From Filimonas sp. (lineage in GTDB: Bacteria > Bacteroidota > Bacteroidia > Chitinophagales > Chitinophagaceae), in assembly GCA_017306865.1 (NCBI GenBank), contig JAFKHH010000011.1, positions 744,001-808,000 on the forward strand: a DNA stretch of 64,000 nt, given 5' to 3'. Shown here one piece after another: positions 8,670 to 17,248 of this stretch. The stretch's first letter is position 1, and every line of letters starts with the position of its first letter. Under the pieces are notes generated by a model. The model was not told where the DNA came from. It saw only the letters and a list, made by a program, of their open reading frames with translations, and ran no database searches. The position numbers were made by a program, and so were the translations under genes.

Positions 8670-9596
8670 TTATTGTTTATAGCCTCTTAAAAAATCTTCT
8701 GTGCGCATTCTTTTCTTTCCCTCCAGTTGTATTTCCAGTGCATTGATAAAACCATCCTGTGTAGCAAATTTCAAATACGTTTTACCATCTGTTACAAAAG
8801 TACCAGGCGTTTCTTCATGTGTAGCCAGTTCTTTTTCTGCCACAAATATTTTCATCGTCTTATCCTGTAGTGTAGTAAACGCTGTAGGGTAAGGAGACAG
8901 GCCACGAATAAGATTATGAATATGCTCCGTTGTATCATCCCAGTTTATCTTACACGTTTCTGTAAATATTTTGGGTGCATGTTTCAGTTCTGTTTCGGCA
9001 AAGTCCGCCTGCGGCATTTCTTTTAGTGTATTGTCTTGTATTGCTTCCATTGTTTTCACCAATACTTTTGCGCCCAGCATCATCATGCGGTCATGTACTT
9101 CACCAGCAGTTTCATTTTCACCTATCGGCATAGATTCCTGTAGCAATACATTCCCCGTATCTATTGCATGTTGTAATTTAAAAGTAGTAACACCTGTTTC
9201 TTTGTCCCCGTTTATAACAGCCCAGTTTATAGGAGCCGCACCACGGTATTGCGGCAGTAAAGATCCATGTACATTGATGGTGCCTTGTGGCGGCATATTC
9301 CAAACCATTTCCGGTAGCATTCTGAATGCTACCACCACTTGCACATCTGCATGCAATGAACGCAATTCCTCCACAAAATCAGGATTGCGTAATTTCTCTG
9401 GTTGCAATACACGCAAACCTTTTCCAACTGCATATTTTTTTACAGCACTTTCAGTCAGCTTCATACCACGCCCTGCCGGTTTATCCGGCGCTGTTACCAC
9501 ACCTACTACATTATATCCTGCTTCTACCAAAGCATTCAGTGAAGCCACTGCAAACTCTGGCGTACCCATAAAAACAATTCGTAAGTCTTTTTGCAT
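8670..9596 (-). CDS. fmt: Methionyl-tRNA formyltransferase
   Basis: Formylates initiator Met-tRNA using 10-formyl-tetrahydrofolate. The 308-residue protein has the FMGTPEFAVASL N-terminal motif and the formyl-folate site NVHGSLLPQYRGAAPINWA with its catalytic Asn/His, plus the aspartate in HAIDTGNVLLQ. The C-terminal OB-like tRNA-binding domain follows with INALEIQLEGKKRM near the end. The frame extends upstream to 9659 into a repeat, so the ATG at 9596 is chosen. It is not next to def here, an unlinked arrangement. The NamZ-like gene lies upstream on the same strand, separated by a perfect hairpin. Confidence 0.96.
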   Translation of the reverse strand: MQKDLRIVFMGTPEFAVASLNALVEAGYNVVGVVTAPDKPAGRGMKLTESAVKKYAVGKGLRVLQPEKLRNPDFVEELRSLHADVQVVVAFRMLPEMVWNMPPQGTINVHGSLLPQYRGAAPINWAVINGDKETGVTTFKLQHAIDTGNVLLQESMPIGENETAGEVHDRMMMLGAKVLVKTMEAIQDNTLKEMPQADFAETELKHAPKIFTETCKINWDDTTEHIHNLIRGLSPYPTAFTTLQDKTMKIFVAEKELATHEETPGTFVTDGKTYLKFATQDGFINALEIQLEGKKRMRTEDFLRGYKQ

Positions 9597-9619
9597 ATAG
9601 CGAAGGTATATAAATGTTA

Positions 9620-9677
9620 AATGGCTACATGGTTTAATTGTTATGTGATTGGAAAACAATTAAACCATGTAGCCATT
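9620..9677 (-). repeat. 23-bp perfect hairpin of the AATGGCTACATGG type
   Basis: Arms 9620-9642 and 9655-9677 are exact reverse complements over 23 bp around a 12-nt loop. The words (TGGTTTAATTGTT) belong to the AATTGTT vocabulary. On the minus strand it lies between the stop of the NamZ-like gene and the fmt start. It has no T-run, so it is not a classical terminator. Confidence 0.9.
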
Positions 9678-9709
9678 CAGTAATGAGCACGTCTGCTCAT
9701 TATCAGATT

Positions 9710-10993
9710 TTATTCAAAGTCTGTGTACAACAAATATTTCTTCCTGATCTTTTTAAATGCACTCAGCTTTGGTTCCCAGCTCGCGCGTATTTCAGCTTCA
9801 GATTTTCCATCAGCCAGTTGCTGAATAATATCTGTATTGCCGTACAACTTCGCAATGAACGACGCTGCCATTTTTCCACTCTTTGGTTTTAGAAAAAAGC
9901 TATCCTTACCAGGGAATAATTTATACGCATCAACCAGGTATTTGATCTGTATTTTGTTGTCTATCTTTTTCAATATCTCTTCATCTGAGCCAAACAGGTT
10001 CCAGCCATAGCAAACCTGGTCCTTCAGCTTAGGCGCTGTTGCACCCGGAACACTAACCGGCGTAAAAGAAAACATATTCTTAGGTAGGGTAGGGTGTCCG
10101 AAAATTGCGAAAGGATGTTCTGTACCACGGCCTTCGCTCAGGCACGTGCCTTCAAAAAAGCAAGTGGAAGGGTACAGGTAAATAGAGGCCATGTCTTTCA
10201 GGTTAGGCGATGGATTCACCGGTAATTTATACAAGCTTTTGTGCGTATAATTTTTACAACGGATCACCGTTAGCTGAAAGAATGTACTACCTGCTTTATA
10301 GCGTGAGGCGCTTATTGTTTTGTATTTATCGTTTGCATCTTTGATCAACATTTGTTCACTCAGCAGCATTTGTGCATATTCACCTATCGTCATACCATAT
10401 ACCACAGGGATCGGTTGCATACCTACATGGCTCTTATACTGCGTATCCAGTACAGGGCCGTCTACATAAAACCCATTGGGGTTCGGCCTGTCCAGTATGA
10501 TCAGTGGCCTGTTGTTCACGATCGCACTTTCCAGGAAGTCCTGCATGGAAGAGATATACGTGTAAAAACGAACGCCAACATCCTGCAAGTCAAACAGCAT
10601 CACATCTACGTCTGCCAGGTCCTCAGCTGTAGGTTTGGTCTTCTTGCCGTATAATGATACTACAGGTATGCCTGTTTTCTCATCTACATAGCTGTCCACT
10701 TTAGCACCAGCGTCTGCCGTGCCGCGAAAGCCATGCTCAGGGCCGAATATCTTAGTGATCTTCACCCCGGATTTTATCAGCGTATCTACAATCAGCGTTT
10801 GCGCCGGGCCTACAATAGCTGTAGGATTAGCAAATACACCAACCCGCTTTCCCTTTAGCATAGGAAGGTATTCCTGTAGTTGCCAGGAGCCGGGCTCAAT
10901 CACAACTTCTTTTTTAGGTGAAGATGATTTACGCTGTGCATATATGTTGGCAAAAGCCAGCACCAGCAGTAAAGCCAGAGTCATTTTTTTCAT
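9710..10993 (-). CDS. NamZ-like exo-beta-N-acetylmuramidase (DUF1343)
   Basis: The DUF1343 family includes NamZ, which removes terminal MurNAc from peptidoglycan fragments. The 427-residue protein starts with a signal peptide (MKKMTLALLLVLAFANIYAQ). It then shows the family landmarks GKRVGVFANPTAIVG, KIFGPEHGFRG (with its Glu-His), DVMLFDLQDVGVRFYTYISSM, LIILDRPNPNG and the C-terminal CFFEGTCLSEGRGTEHPF. These match DUF1343 along its length. It is probably periplasmic and used in cell-wall recycling. I recognise the family well; activity is inferred from the founding member. The ATG at 10993 puts the signal peptide at the start. Confidence 0.9.
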   Translation of the reverse strand: MKKMTLALLLVLAFANIYAQRKSSSPKKEVVIEPGSWQLQEYLPMLKGKRVGVFANPTAIVGPAQTLIVDTLIKSGVKITKIFGPEHGFRGTADAGAKVDSYVDEKTGIPVVSLYGKKTKPTAEDLADVDVMLFDLQDVGVRFYTYISSMQDFLESAIVNNRPLIILDRPNPNGFYVDGPVLDTQYKSHVGMQPIPVVYGMTIGEYAQMLLSEQMLIKDANDKYKTISASRYKAGSTFFQLTVIRCKNYTHKSLYKLPVNPSPNLKDMASIYLYPSTCFFEGTCLSEGRGTEHPFAIFGHPTLPKNMFSFTPVSVPGATAPKLKDQVCYGWNLFGSDEEILKKIDNKIQIKYLVDAYKLFPGKDSFFLKPKSGKMAASFIAKLYGNTDIIQQLADGKSEAEIRASWEPKLSAFKKIRKKYLLYTDFE

Positions 10994-11213
10994 GGACAAA
11001 TCGGTAGTTTTAAGTTCTTGCAAATGCCTGCAATAAATGTCGCTCAATCCGGCAATTTAAAGAAAATTAATTGCCTTTTCATATAGATAGACGTACTTTG
11101 CCCGCGGATTTCGGTATTTGTATAAAAGTTGTCCTTATTATTTCTCCCCTTAGGTAGGCTTATTGCACAACTAATACCTGGCTGACTTCCCTTTCATTTA
11201 ATAAAACTTTACT

Positions 11214-11669
11214 ATGCAACAAGTGAAAAAAGGTGACACTGTAAAAGTGCACTACCACGGCAAATTGACCGACGGAACAACTTTTGACAGCAGCGCAGGC
11301 CGTCAACCCCTTGAATTTGAAGTAGGAAGCGGTATGGTTATACCTGGTTTCGATAATGGCGTATTAGGCATGGGCGTGGGAGATAAAAAAACAATTGAAA
11401 TTCCTTTTATGGAAGCATACGGGCCTGTAGACCAGGAGCGTATCCTTGAATTTCCAAAAGATAGGTTCCCGCCGGACATGGTGCCTGAAGTAGGTATGCA
11501 GCTTGCTATGCATGGCCCTGACGGACAACAGTTGCCGGTAACCATCACAGAAATAAAAGATGATGTGATCGTATTAGATGCAAATCACGCACTTGCTGGT
11601 AAAGATTTAGTATTCGATATTGAAGTAGTAGAGATAGCAGGTGCAAGCCCGCTGATCATTATGCCTTAA
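11214..11669 (+). CDS. FKBP-type peptidyl-prolyl isomerase, SlyD-like
   Basis: 151-residue cytosolic proline isomerase and chaperone. The FKBP half shows VKVHYHGKLTDGTTFDSS and LEFEVGSGMVIPGFDNGVLGM. It is interrupted by an insert-in-flap region (residues ~70-120, containing FPKDRFPPDMVPEVGMQL) and resumes with VLDANHALAGKDLVFDIEVVEI, the SlyD architecture. The histidine-rich metal-binding tail of E. coli SlyD is absent. It is a single-gene unit with a good terminator. Upstream, TACTTTG near 11092 resembles the -7 box but has only one spacer base, so I leave it uncalled. Confidence 0.92.
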   Translation: MQQVKKGDTVKVHYHGKLTDGTTFDSSAGRQPLEFEVGSGMVIPGFDNGVLGMGVGDKKTIEIPFMEAYGPVDQERILEFPKDRFPPDMVPEVGMQLAMHGPDGQQLPVTITEIKDDVIVLDANHALAGKDLVFDIEVVEIAGASPLIIMP

Positions 11670-11688
11670 TATAAAAGCATTATAAAGC

Positions 11689-11722
11689 AAAAAGCTCAGT
11701 GCCGCATGGCCTGAGCTTTTTT
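11689..11722 (+). terminator. Rho-independent terminator of the slyD-like gene
   Basis: AAAAGCTCAG (11690-11699), 11-nt loop, CTGAGCTTTT (11711-11720) and extra Ts. A 10-bp perfect stem. No word phrase follows this gene's stop. Confidence 0.9.
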
Positions 11723-11751
11723 GTTTGTGCCAGTACACCTCATCCTCATCT

Positions 11752-11962
11752 CATCCTAGTCTCCGACTAGGATGCCGTGGTATTTCGACTCCATCGAATA
11801 AGTACAATATGATCGACGAAGTCCAATGACTTCGCCCTGGTTCGTGTCCTCACGAACCAGCTACCAACCGGCGCGTGAGGACACGCGCCGGGGCTTTTGA
11901 ATAAGTACAATATAATCGACGGAGTCGATATTCCTTTACATCCTGGTCTGAGACCAGGATGA
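11752..11962 (+). repeat. Four-hairpin repeat element, copy 1 (double hairpin with complementary loops)
   Basis: The outer hairpins are CATCCTAGTC-TCC-GACTAGGATG (11752-11774) and CATCCTGGTCT/AGACCAGGATG (11940-11962). The core is GGTTCGTGTCCTCACGAACC (11839-11858), a 9-nt spacer and a second hairpin 11868-11891 with stem CCGGCGCGTG/CACGCGCCGG. The core loops TCCT and AGGA are complementary. The words AATAAGTACAATATAATCGACG occur on both sides of the core in near-identical form. Further on, 12005-12040 carries TTGCGTCGCACTCGTCATC, a tag that recurs near the other two copies. With the terminator this explains the 404-bp gap before 12074. Confidence 0.85.
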
Positions 11963-12073
11963 GTTATAGATGTTATGAACCCGGCAATAGAATATCTATT
12001 AAGCTGTTCTTGCGTCGCACTCGTCATCTTCTTGTTCTCTAATCAGCTCAATCGATAATAAACCTCAGCCGCC

Positions 12074-12625
12074 TCACGCCTCACGTTTCCGCAGCCACAC
12101 ACCCAGCCAGATGCCGCATAGTCCCCAGCTTGCAACAGCGTCTATCAGGTGCGCTTTTACATCTGCAGTCTTATACCAGATATGCATAGTATATGGCGCA
12201 TTGAGGAAAACAATAATGCCGGCAACAAGCGTTACTGTAAATACTTTGCCCAGGGTAAGTGGTTGTATCTGTAATAGTATCCAGCAGAGTAGCCAGCCTA
12301 TAAGAATATCCACCACCAGCGCGCGGATAATGCTTGGCGTCATACTTATATCCATCGACTTGTGATAAGAAACCTGTGCCCATGGTTTACCTTCTCCGGC
12401 CTTCATGGTTTTTTCCATTTCTTCGTGTGAAGTGCCCGGCGGACAGTTCGGCAAAAAGTAACTTCCATCTTCAGAAAATTGCGAGTTGAGGTAACTCAGA
12501 ATGCTGTCTTGCTTAGGGGTATATTGTTGTGCAGCACGATGCAGATCAAGGGCTGTCCACGATAGGAATTGCCACAGGAAAATGATAATGCCGCCAACAA
12601 TACCGCCAATGATTCCTTTTTTCAT
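12074..12625 (-). CDS. Membrane protein of unknown function
   Basis: 183 residues that I do not recognise. Residues 4-24 form an N-terminal hydrophobic helix (GIIGGIVGGIIIFLWQFLSW), followed by a ~70-residue polar loop holding YFLPNCPPGTSHEEMEKTM. Three further hydrophobic segments at about 103-122, 128-145 and 160-178 end in LRKREA. The loop is likely on the outer face of the inner membrane, with Met/His-rich stretches. It is divergent from pepT with a 357-bp gap between. The start at 12625 follows from the clean N-terminal helix. Confidence 0.7.
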   Translation of the reverse strand: MKKGIIGGIVGGIIIFLWQFLSWTALDLHRAAQQYTPKQDSILSYLNSQFSEDGSYFLPNCPPGTSHEEMEKTMKAGEGKPWAQVSYHKSMDISMTPSIIRALVVDILIGWLLCWILLQIQPLTLGKVFTVTLVAGIIVFLNAPYTMHIWYKTADVKAHLIDAVASWGLCGIWLGVWLRKREA

Positions 12626-12745
12626 ATAGCAGTGATTTTTTGGGTATAAGTAACAAGGTATAGCGCCAGACCCGCTAATGCAAGCTTTTGTGCTTAAAAA
12701 AAGATCGGAGAGAGATGCGGCGCAGGACCAGGATGAATAGGCTAT

Positions 12746-12812
12746 CAGAGTGGGCCACTTTTAAAGTTACTGTTCATGATTAAAACAGATCCTTAGAAAG
12801 TGGCCCACTCTG
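12746..12812. repeat. REP-like hairpin, copy 1 (upstream of pepT)
   Basis: CAGAGTGGGCCACTTT (12746-12761) and its exact complement (12797-12812) enclose a 35-nt spacer. A second copy with the same 16-bp stem sequence lies downstream of pepT at 14399-14464. The spacers of the two copies differ in sequence but hardly in length (35 and 34 nt). Confidence 0.85.
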
Positions 12813-12924
12813 GCAAGACAACATAGTGAAGCCGCTTTGCGATCTCAGTGTCTCCTTTGCGGCTTCTGCAATACTTCGCGCCTTTGCGTGAAATGTTTTA
12901 AGTTGCCGTAGATTAAGCGTCTAT

Positions 12925-12945
12925 TCACGATTCACGTCTCCCGAT
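12925..12945 (-). repeat. Short CGTGAAT-family fragment
   Basis: TATTCACGATTCACGTCTC is a truncated member of the CGTGAAT vocabulary. Unlike most copies it sits in a divergent gap (membrane protein and pepT) rather than after a stop codon. Preceding bases 12825-12900 carry GCTTTGCGATCTC and CCTTTGCGTG words. No better promoter box than CTAATTTG at 12952-12959 is seen before pepT. Confidence 0.6.
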
Positions 12946-12982
12946 AATACTCTAATTTGCCGTAGCTAAATACTTTACATCG

Positions 12983-14224
12983 ATGAATAAATATGCATAC
13001 ACAGTAGCTGAACGTTTTATGCGTTATGTGCAGGTAGATACACAGAGCGATCCGCATAGCGATACCCAACCTTCTACAGAAAAACAAAAAGACCTGAGCC
13101 GTATTTTAGTGAGTGAGCTAAAAGCAATAGGCATAACAGATGCAGAGCTGGATGAATATGGTTATGTATATGCAACTATACCGGCAACAACAGATAAAGC
13201 AGTGCCTGTACTCTGCTTTTGCAGTCACGTAGATACGGCGCCGGACTGCACAGGTACTAATGTAAAGCCTATTCTCCATAAGAACTATGATGGTAGTGAC
13301 ATTGTATTACCTGATGATACCACACAGGTTATTACTACAAAGGAACATCCATATTTGCAGCAGCGCATTGGTGACGATATTATTACTGCTTCGGGTACAA
13401 CACTGCTAGGTGCAGACAACAAAGCAGGTGTTGCTATTATTATGGACCTGGCAAACTATTTAATGCAACATCCTGAAGTGCCGCATGGCAAAGTGCGTAT
13501 TTTATTTACGCCTGACGAAGAGATCGGGCGCGGTGTAAATAAAGTGGATTTAAAAAAGTTGGGAGCCGATATTGGCTATACACTGGATGGTGGTGAGCGC
13601 GGCGCATTTACAGATGAAACATTCAGTGCAGATGGTGCTACCGTTACCTTTCATGGCATTAGCGCACATCCCGGCTATGCAAAAGATATTTTAGTGAATG
13701 CAATGAAAGTTGCTGCTACATTTCTTTCCCTTTTACCACAGGATGGCTTTTCACCAGAGACAACTTCTGGCAGAGAAGGGTTTGTGCATCCGGTATATAC
13801 GGAGGGTACGGCAGAAAAAGTAAAAGTGCAATTCATTGTTCGTGACTTTGAAACAGCAAAGCTGCAAGCGCATGAAGATAGCCTGCGTGCCTGTGCTGAA
13901 AAAGCTGTATCACTGCATCCCGGTGCGCGGTATGAGTTTACAGTAAATGAGCAGTACCGCAACATGAAAGAAGTACTGGTAAATCATCCTAAGATTGGTG
14001 AGCATGTAAAGACGGCTATGCAGCGCGCAGGTGTACCGTTTGAGCATCATAGCGCACGCGGCGGCACGGATGGTTCCCGTTTATCGTTTATGGGATTACC
14101 CTGTCCGGATATCTTTACCGGTGAAATGGCTTTTCATGGCAAGCATGAATATGTAAGTGTGCAGGACATGCAAAAATCTGTGGATGTGCTGGTAGAGCTG
14201 GTGCAGGTGTGGAGTGGGGAATAA
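12983..14224 (+). CDS. pepT: Peptidase T (tripeptide aminopeptidase)
   Basis: Zinc-dependent cytosolic M20B peptidase that removes N-terminal residues from tripeptides. At 413 residues it is full length. The metal and catalytic residues are visible in CFCSHVDTAPDCTG (H82, D84), LLGADNKAGVAI (bridging Asp) and RILFTPDEEIGRGV (Glu-Glu pair). The lid-domain HGISAHPGYAKDILVNAM follows, and a final metal histidine lies in GEMAFHGKHEY. The ATG at 12983 matches the family start MNKYAYTVAERFMRYVQVDTQS. It is a single-gene unit bracketed by the two REP-like hairpins. Confidence 0.96.
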   Translation: MNKYAYTVAERFMRYVQVDTQSDPHSDTQPSTEKQKDLSRILVSELKAIGITDAELDEYGYVYATIPATTDKAVPVLCFCSHVDTAPDCTGTNVKPILHKNYDGSDIVLPDDTTQVITTKEHPYLQQRIGDDIITASGTTLLGADNKAGVAIIMDLANYLMQHPEVPHGKVRILFTPDEEIGRGVNKVDLKKLGADIGYTLDGGERGAFTDETFSADGATVTFHGISAHPGYAKDILVNAMKVAATFLSLLPQDGFSPETTSGREGFVHPVYTEGTAEKVKVQFIVRDFETAKLQAHEDSLRACAEKAVSLHPGARYEFTVNEQYRNMKEVLVNHPKIGEHVKTAMQRAGVPFEHHSARGGTDGSRLSFMGLPCPDIFTGEMAFHGKHEYVSVQDMQKSVDVLVELVQVWSGE

Positions 14225-14262
14225 AGGATAAATTGTTGAATTGTTACATTGTTATATTATAA
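14225..14262 (+). repeat. AATTGTT-word phrase after pepT
   Basis: AAATTGTTGAATTG and TTACATTGTTATATT follow the pepT stop in the sense direction. A complementary AACAATTTAACCATTCAACC lies at 14500-14518, next to the stop of the TonB-dependent receptor on the other strand. Between them the 300-bp gap holds the REP-like hairpin copy 2 and otherwise nothing I can name. Confidence 0.65.
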
Positions 14263-14398
14263 ACTGGCGCAAGACTCCTGTCTTGTGCTTTGCTGTTACT
14301 CGACTATAAATTTTGAAGAAGCTATCATTTGTAGGGAAAGATGATTTCTATATAGCCATTAGTAATATTAAATTAAGTGAAGTCGAAAAAAGAACGCC

Positions 14399-14464
14399 AG
14401 AGTGGGCCACTTTTTAAGTGTATCCATAAGCCAGGAATATTGTCTTTTAAAAGTGGCCCACTCT
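14399..14464. repeat. REP-like hairpin, copy 2 (downstream of pepT)
   Basis: AGAGTGGGCCACTTTT (14399-14414) and its exact complement (14449-14464) with a 34-nt spacer. It has the same stem core and almost the same size as the copy at 12746-12812. Confidence 0.85.
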
Positions 14465-14524
14465 TAACTTAAGCACGCGCAAGAACCCTGCGTTGGCAAA
14501 ACAATTTAACCATTCAACCCCACA

Positions 14525-17047
14525 TCAACTCTTATTCTTCAACTTATCCAGTATCTTTTTCTTCTCCTTATCGCTTAGCTGTTTCTTTTGTACAAGACGA
14601 TTCAACTGGTAGCTTACTGTCAGGCGGAAATTGCGTGTATTAGTAGAGCTATAGTTTTCCAGGAAGAAATTAGGGCCATACGTATAAGTGGTATATTTCT
14701 GTGTCAGTATCGGGTCAATGATATTAATGCCAATCACCAAACGCTTATCCATAAACTTGTGCTGGATGCCAAAATTCATTTGCAGGTTGCTCTTCGAACG
14801 TCCTTGTGGATCAGCAAAGCTGCTAAAGCGCGCATTGCCATCAAAAGTTAGCAACGGTGTAGGCGTATAGTGCGCATTCAGGCTGGTGAAGAAAGAACCA
14901 CCATCGCGGTATTTATACAATTGCTTACCCGCTTCATCATACACGTTGTAGGTATAACCTATACTCGTATTCATACGCAGGTTCTTATTAAACGTATAAC
15001 CTCCCCAAATGCTGGATTCGTATTGTTGTTTATCGCTGATGTTTTTCCATGTAGTTTCAGTCTTGCCATCACTCACCAGCGTTCTGATCGTATTGAACAC
15101 ATCCTTGATTTTGTTATAGCCAAGATTTCCGTTGATATAATATTTACCCTTAATAAAACTGATATTCCAGTCAAAGTTGTCTGCCAGTTGTGCATCAAGG
15201 TATGGGTTGCCATACCGGATATTGTACGGGTCATTGTAGTTAATGCTTGGGTTCAGCTCATCTATGCCCGGCCTGCGTATAGATGCACGGTAGACCAATG
15301 ACGTGTTGAACGTTTTATCAAACTCCTTTCTCAGCATGATATTCGGAAGCAGGTTCCAGTAGTTGTTGTCAACAGGCAACGTAGCTGTGCGCAAAAACTG
15401 GAAATCAAGATGCGTATTCTCGGCTTGCGCGCCTGCAACAATTTTCCATTTGTCCGGTAGCATAAATGTGAAGCCCGCCCGGATAGTGAATACACTTTGG
15501 TGAAATTTGAAATTATTACTTAGCAGGTCACTCTCTACCATTACACGTTCAGGCTTTTTCAGGAAGTTGGTCGTAAGGATGTTGTGATAATTATTTTGTG
15601 TAAATACCGATCCTGTAGAAAAACTGGTGCCCGGCAGCAGGAACGGTAGCGGCTTATCATACGAAACATTTACGCTGTATGTGTTACTGTTGTTGTCACC
15701 ATCCTGCTGCTGTGTAGAGTCAACACCTGTAGGTGTATAATCCGGGTTTAAGTATTGCTGGAAATAGTTTCTGCCGCTCATGCCTTTGCTCATAGACGCA
15801 ATTGCAATAACCCTGAGTAACTCTTGCGGATTTTTCCCCTTATGTGTATAAGAACCAGTTAGTGAATTAGAAGAACCATTGCCATTGTTGGCAGTATTGC
15901 GCGTACTCATTTTATACGTCTGCATAGCATTGTTCAGGTTAGAATATGCAGTCGTGCTATTGTTATCATAGTTGTTCCAGTTGCCCTGATACACTACGCT
16001 GTAGAGGTTTTGCTTATCCTTTTCATAATCCAGTTGCAAGCGCAGTGTAGGCCGTGTATTCTTATTCACATAATTACCATCTGTGTACAGGTAGTTGGAG
16101 GAATCTGTATAAATGTTTTGCCTGTGCGAATAGCTGTTGCCTGTAACACGGTTTGCAGCAAACCCGGCGATGGAAGTGAAAGACAATTTTTTATTGCGGT
16201 AAGAAACGTTGGCGGCAGTATTAGCCTCGCCTCTCGTCCCCACAGTTGCAGTGACGCGCCCCACCCAGCCGATCTTCCCTTTCTTGGTTACAATATTGAT
16301 GACGCCGCCTTCTTCCGTCGCATATTGTGCAGGAGGGTTCAGCAGTAATTCCACGCGCTCTATAGAGCCGCCGGGAAGACTTTCCAGCAAGTCTTGCAAT
16401 TGCTGTGCAGACAATTCTACGGGCTTATCGTCTATGAGTATTTTCGGTTCCTTTCCTCTCAGTAAGATCTTACCATTGGGGTCTGTATTTACCAGTGGCA
16501 TACTACGCAGCAGCTCTGCAGTAGATGAGCCATTGCTTAATGCACTCTCGCCAACGTTATATACAATATTGCCATCCTTATTTTCAATCAATGGTTTTTC
16601 TGCATAGATCACTACATCCGTGAGGGGAGAAGCGCTGCTGTTTAGCTTCAGGTCGCCAAGATTAAAATCGTAACGTTCCTCGCGCACATTAATGCTGTCG
16701 AGCAACAGGGTATTGAAGCCAACGGCTGTAACAGATAATTTGTATAACCCAAATGAAACTTTCTCAAAAGAGAAAGATCCGTTTTTATCGGTTACTTCCT
16801 GTATGGCTTTAGTCGTGTCTGTAAAAGGAATCAGTTTTACGGAGGCAAAGGCTACGGCCTGGCTATTTTCTGCCGACAGTGCATTTCCTATAATAACACC
16901 AACGTTCGTTTTTTTATCTGTTTTCGGGACGGATGCCGGCTGTTCCTGCGCAGACAGGTGCGCGCCAAATAGGCAAAGCAGCGAGGCAAGGTAGAAATTT
17001 CTCAATCTTGACAGTAGTTGTAGGTTTGGCAATTGCTTGTTGCGCAA
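14525..17047 (-). CDS. TonB-dependent outer-membrane receptor
   Basis: 840 residues. After a signal sequence ending near LSAQ comes a carboxypeptidase-regulatory-like domain (about 48-135: NVGVIIGNALSAENSQAVAFASVKLIP). A TonB plug follows (about 150-255: LLRSMPLVNTDPNGKILLRGKEPKILID to GGVINIVTKKG), then a long barrel rich in alternating aromatic strands. It belongs to the outer membrane beta-barrel group of Bacteroidetes receptors rather than the SusC group, since no SusD partner is present. No ATG lies near the N-terminus; the best start is TTG at 17047. The substrate is unknown. The DUF3078 barrel gene lies upstream on the same strand. Confidence 0.88.
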   Translation of the reverse strand: MRNKQLPNLQLLSRLRNFYLASLLCLFGAHLSAQEQPASVPKTDKKTNVGVIIGNALSAENSQAVAFASVKLIPFTDTTKAIQEVTDKNGSFSFEKVSFGLYKLSVTAVGFNTLLLDSINVREERYDFNLGDLKLNSSASPLTDVVIYAEKPLIENKDGNIVYNVGESALSNGSSTAELLRSMPLVNTDPNGKILLRGKEPKILIDDKPVELSAQQLQDLLESLPGGSIERVELLLNPPAQYATEEGGVINIVTKKGKIGWVGRVTATVGTRGEANTAANVSYRNKKLSFTSIAGFAANRVTGNSYSHRQNIYTDSSNYLYTDGNYVNKNTRPTLRLQLDYEKDKQNLYSVVYQGNWNNYDNNSTTAYSNLNNAMQTYKMSTRNTANNGNGSSNSLTGSYTHKGKNPQELLRVIAIASMSKGMSGRNYFQQYLNPDYTPTGVDSTQQQDGDNNSNTYSVNVSYDKPLPFLLPGTSFSTGSVFTQNNYHNILTTNFLKKPERVMVESDLLSNNFKFHQSVFTIRAGFTFMLPDKWKIVAGAQAENTHLDFQFLRTATLPVDNNYWNLLPNIMLRKEFDKTFNTSLVYRASIRRPGIDELNPSINYNDPYNIRYGNPYLDAQLADNFDWNISFIKGKYYINGNLGYNKIKDVFNTIRTLVSDGKTETTWKNISDKQQYESSIWGGYTFNKNLRMNTSIGYTYNVYDEAGKQLYKYRDGGSFFTSLNAHYTPTPLLTFDGNARFSSFADPQGRSKSNLQMNFGIQHKFMDKRLVIGINIIDPILTQKYTTYTYGPNFFLENYSSTNTRNFRLTVSYQLNRLVQKKQLSDKEKKKILDKLKNKS

Positions 17048-17099
17048 TATAGATGAAAAAAAAGGGGGGACGTTTAATGCAGGGCGGAAAAAGTTGCAG

Positions 17100-17248
17100 G
17101 AAAACGCATATTAAATGGTTGCATGGTTGAATTGATGCACTGCTAAATTGTTATATGGCTGAATTGTTGGATGATTCATGTGTAAAACTCCTCCTTTAAA
17201 ACAATATAACCATTAAGCCATATAACAATTCAACAATGGTCTTCAACT
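17100..17248 (-). repeat. AATTGTT-word inverted repeat after the DUF3078 gene
   Basis: Reading the minus strand from the DUF3078 stop, CATTGTTGAATTGTTATATG and GGTTATATTG come first. The complement follows (17110-17175 on +: GGTTGCATGGTTGAATTG, AATTGTTATATGGCTG). ATATGGCTGAATTGTT at 17153-17168 pairs loosely with 17222-17237. The layout fits the general pattern of sense words after the stop. Confidence 0.75.

Noticed and set aside
8971-9600. 209-codon frame opposite fmt
   Set aside because: It lies wholly antisense to a clearly recognised gene with all catalytic motifs; Cys/Ser/Thr-rich composition typical of an antisense shadow.
11092-11098. TACTTTG as -7 box of the FKBP gene
   Set aside because: It has one base instead of two between TA and TTTG and lies over 110 bp from the ATG; too weak to call.
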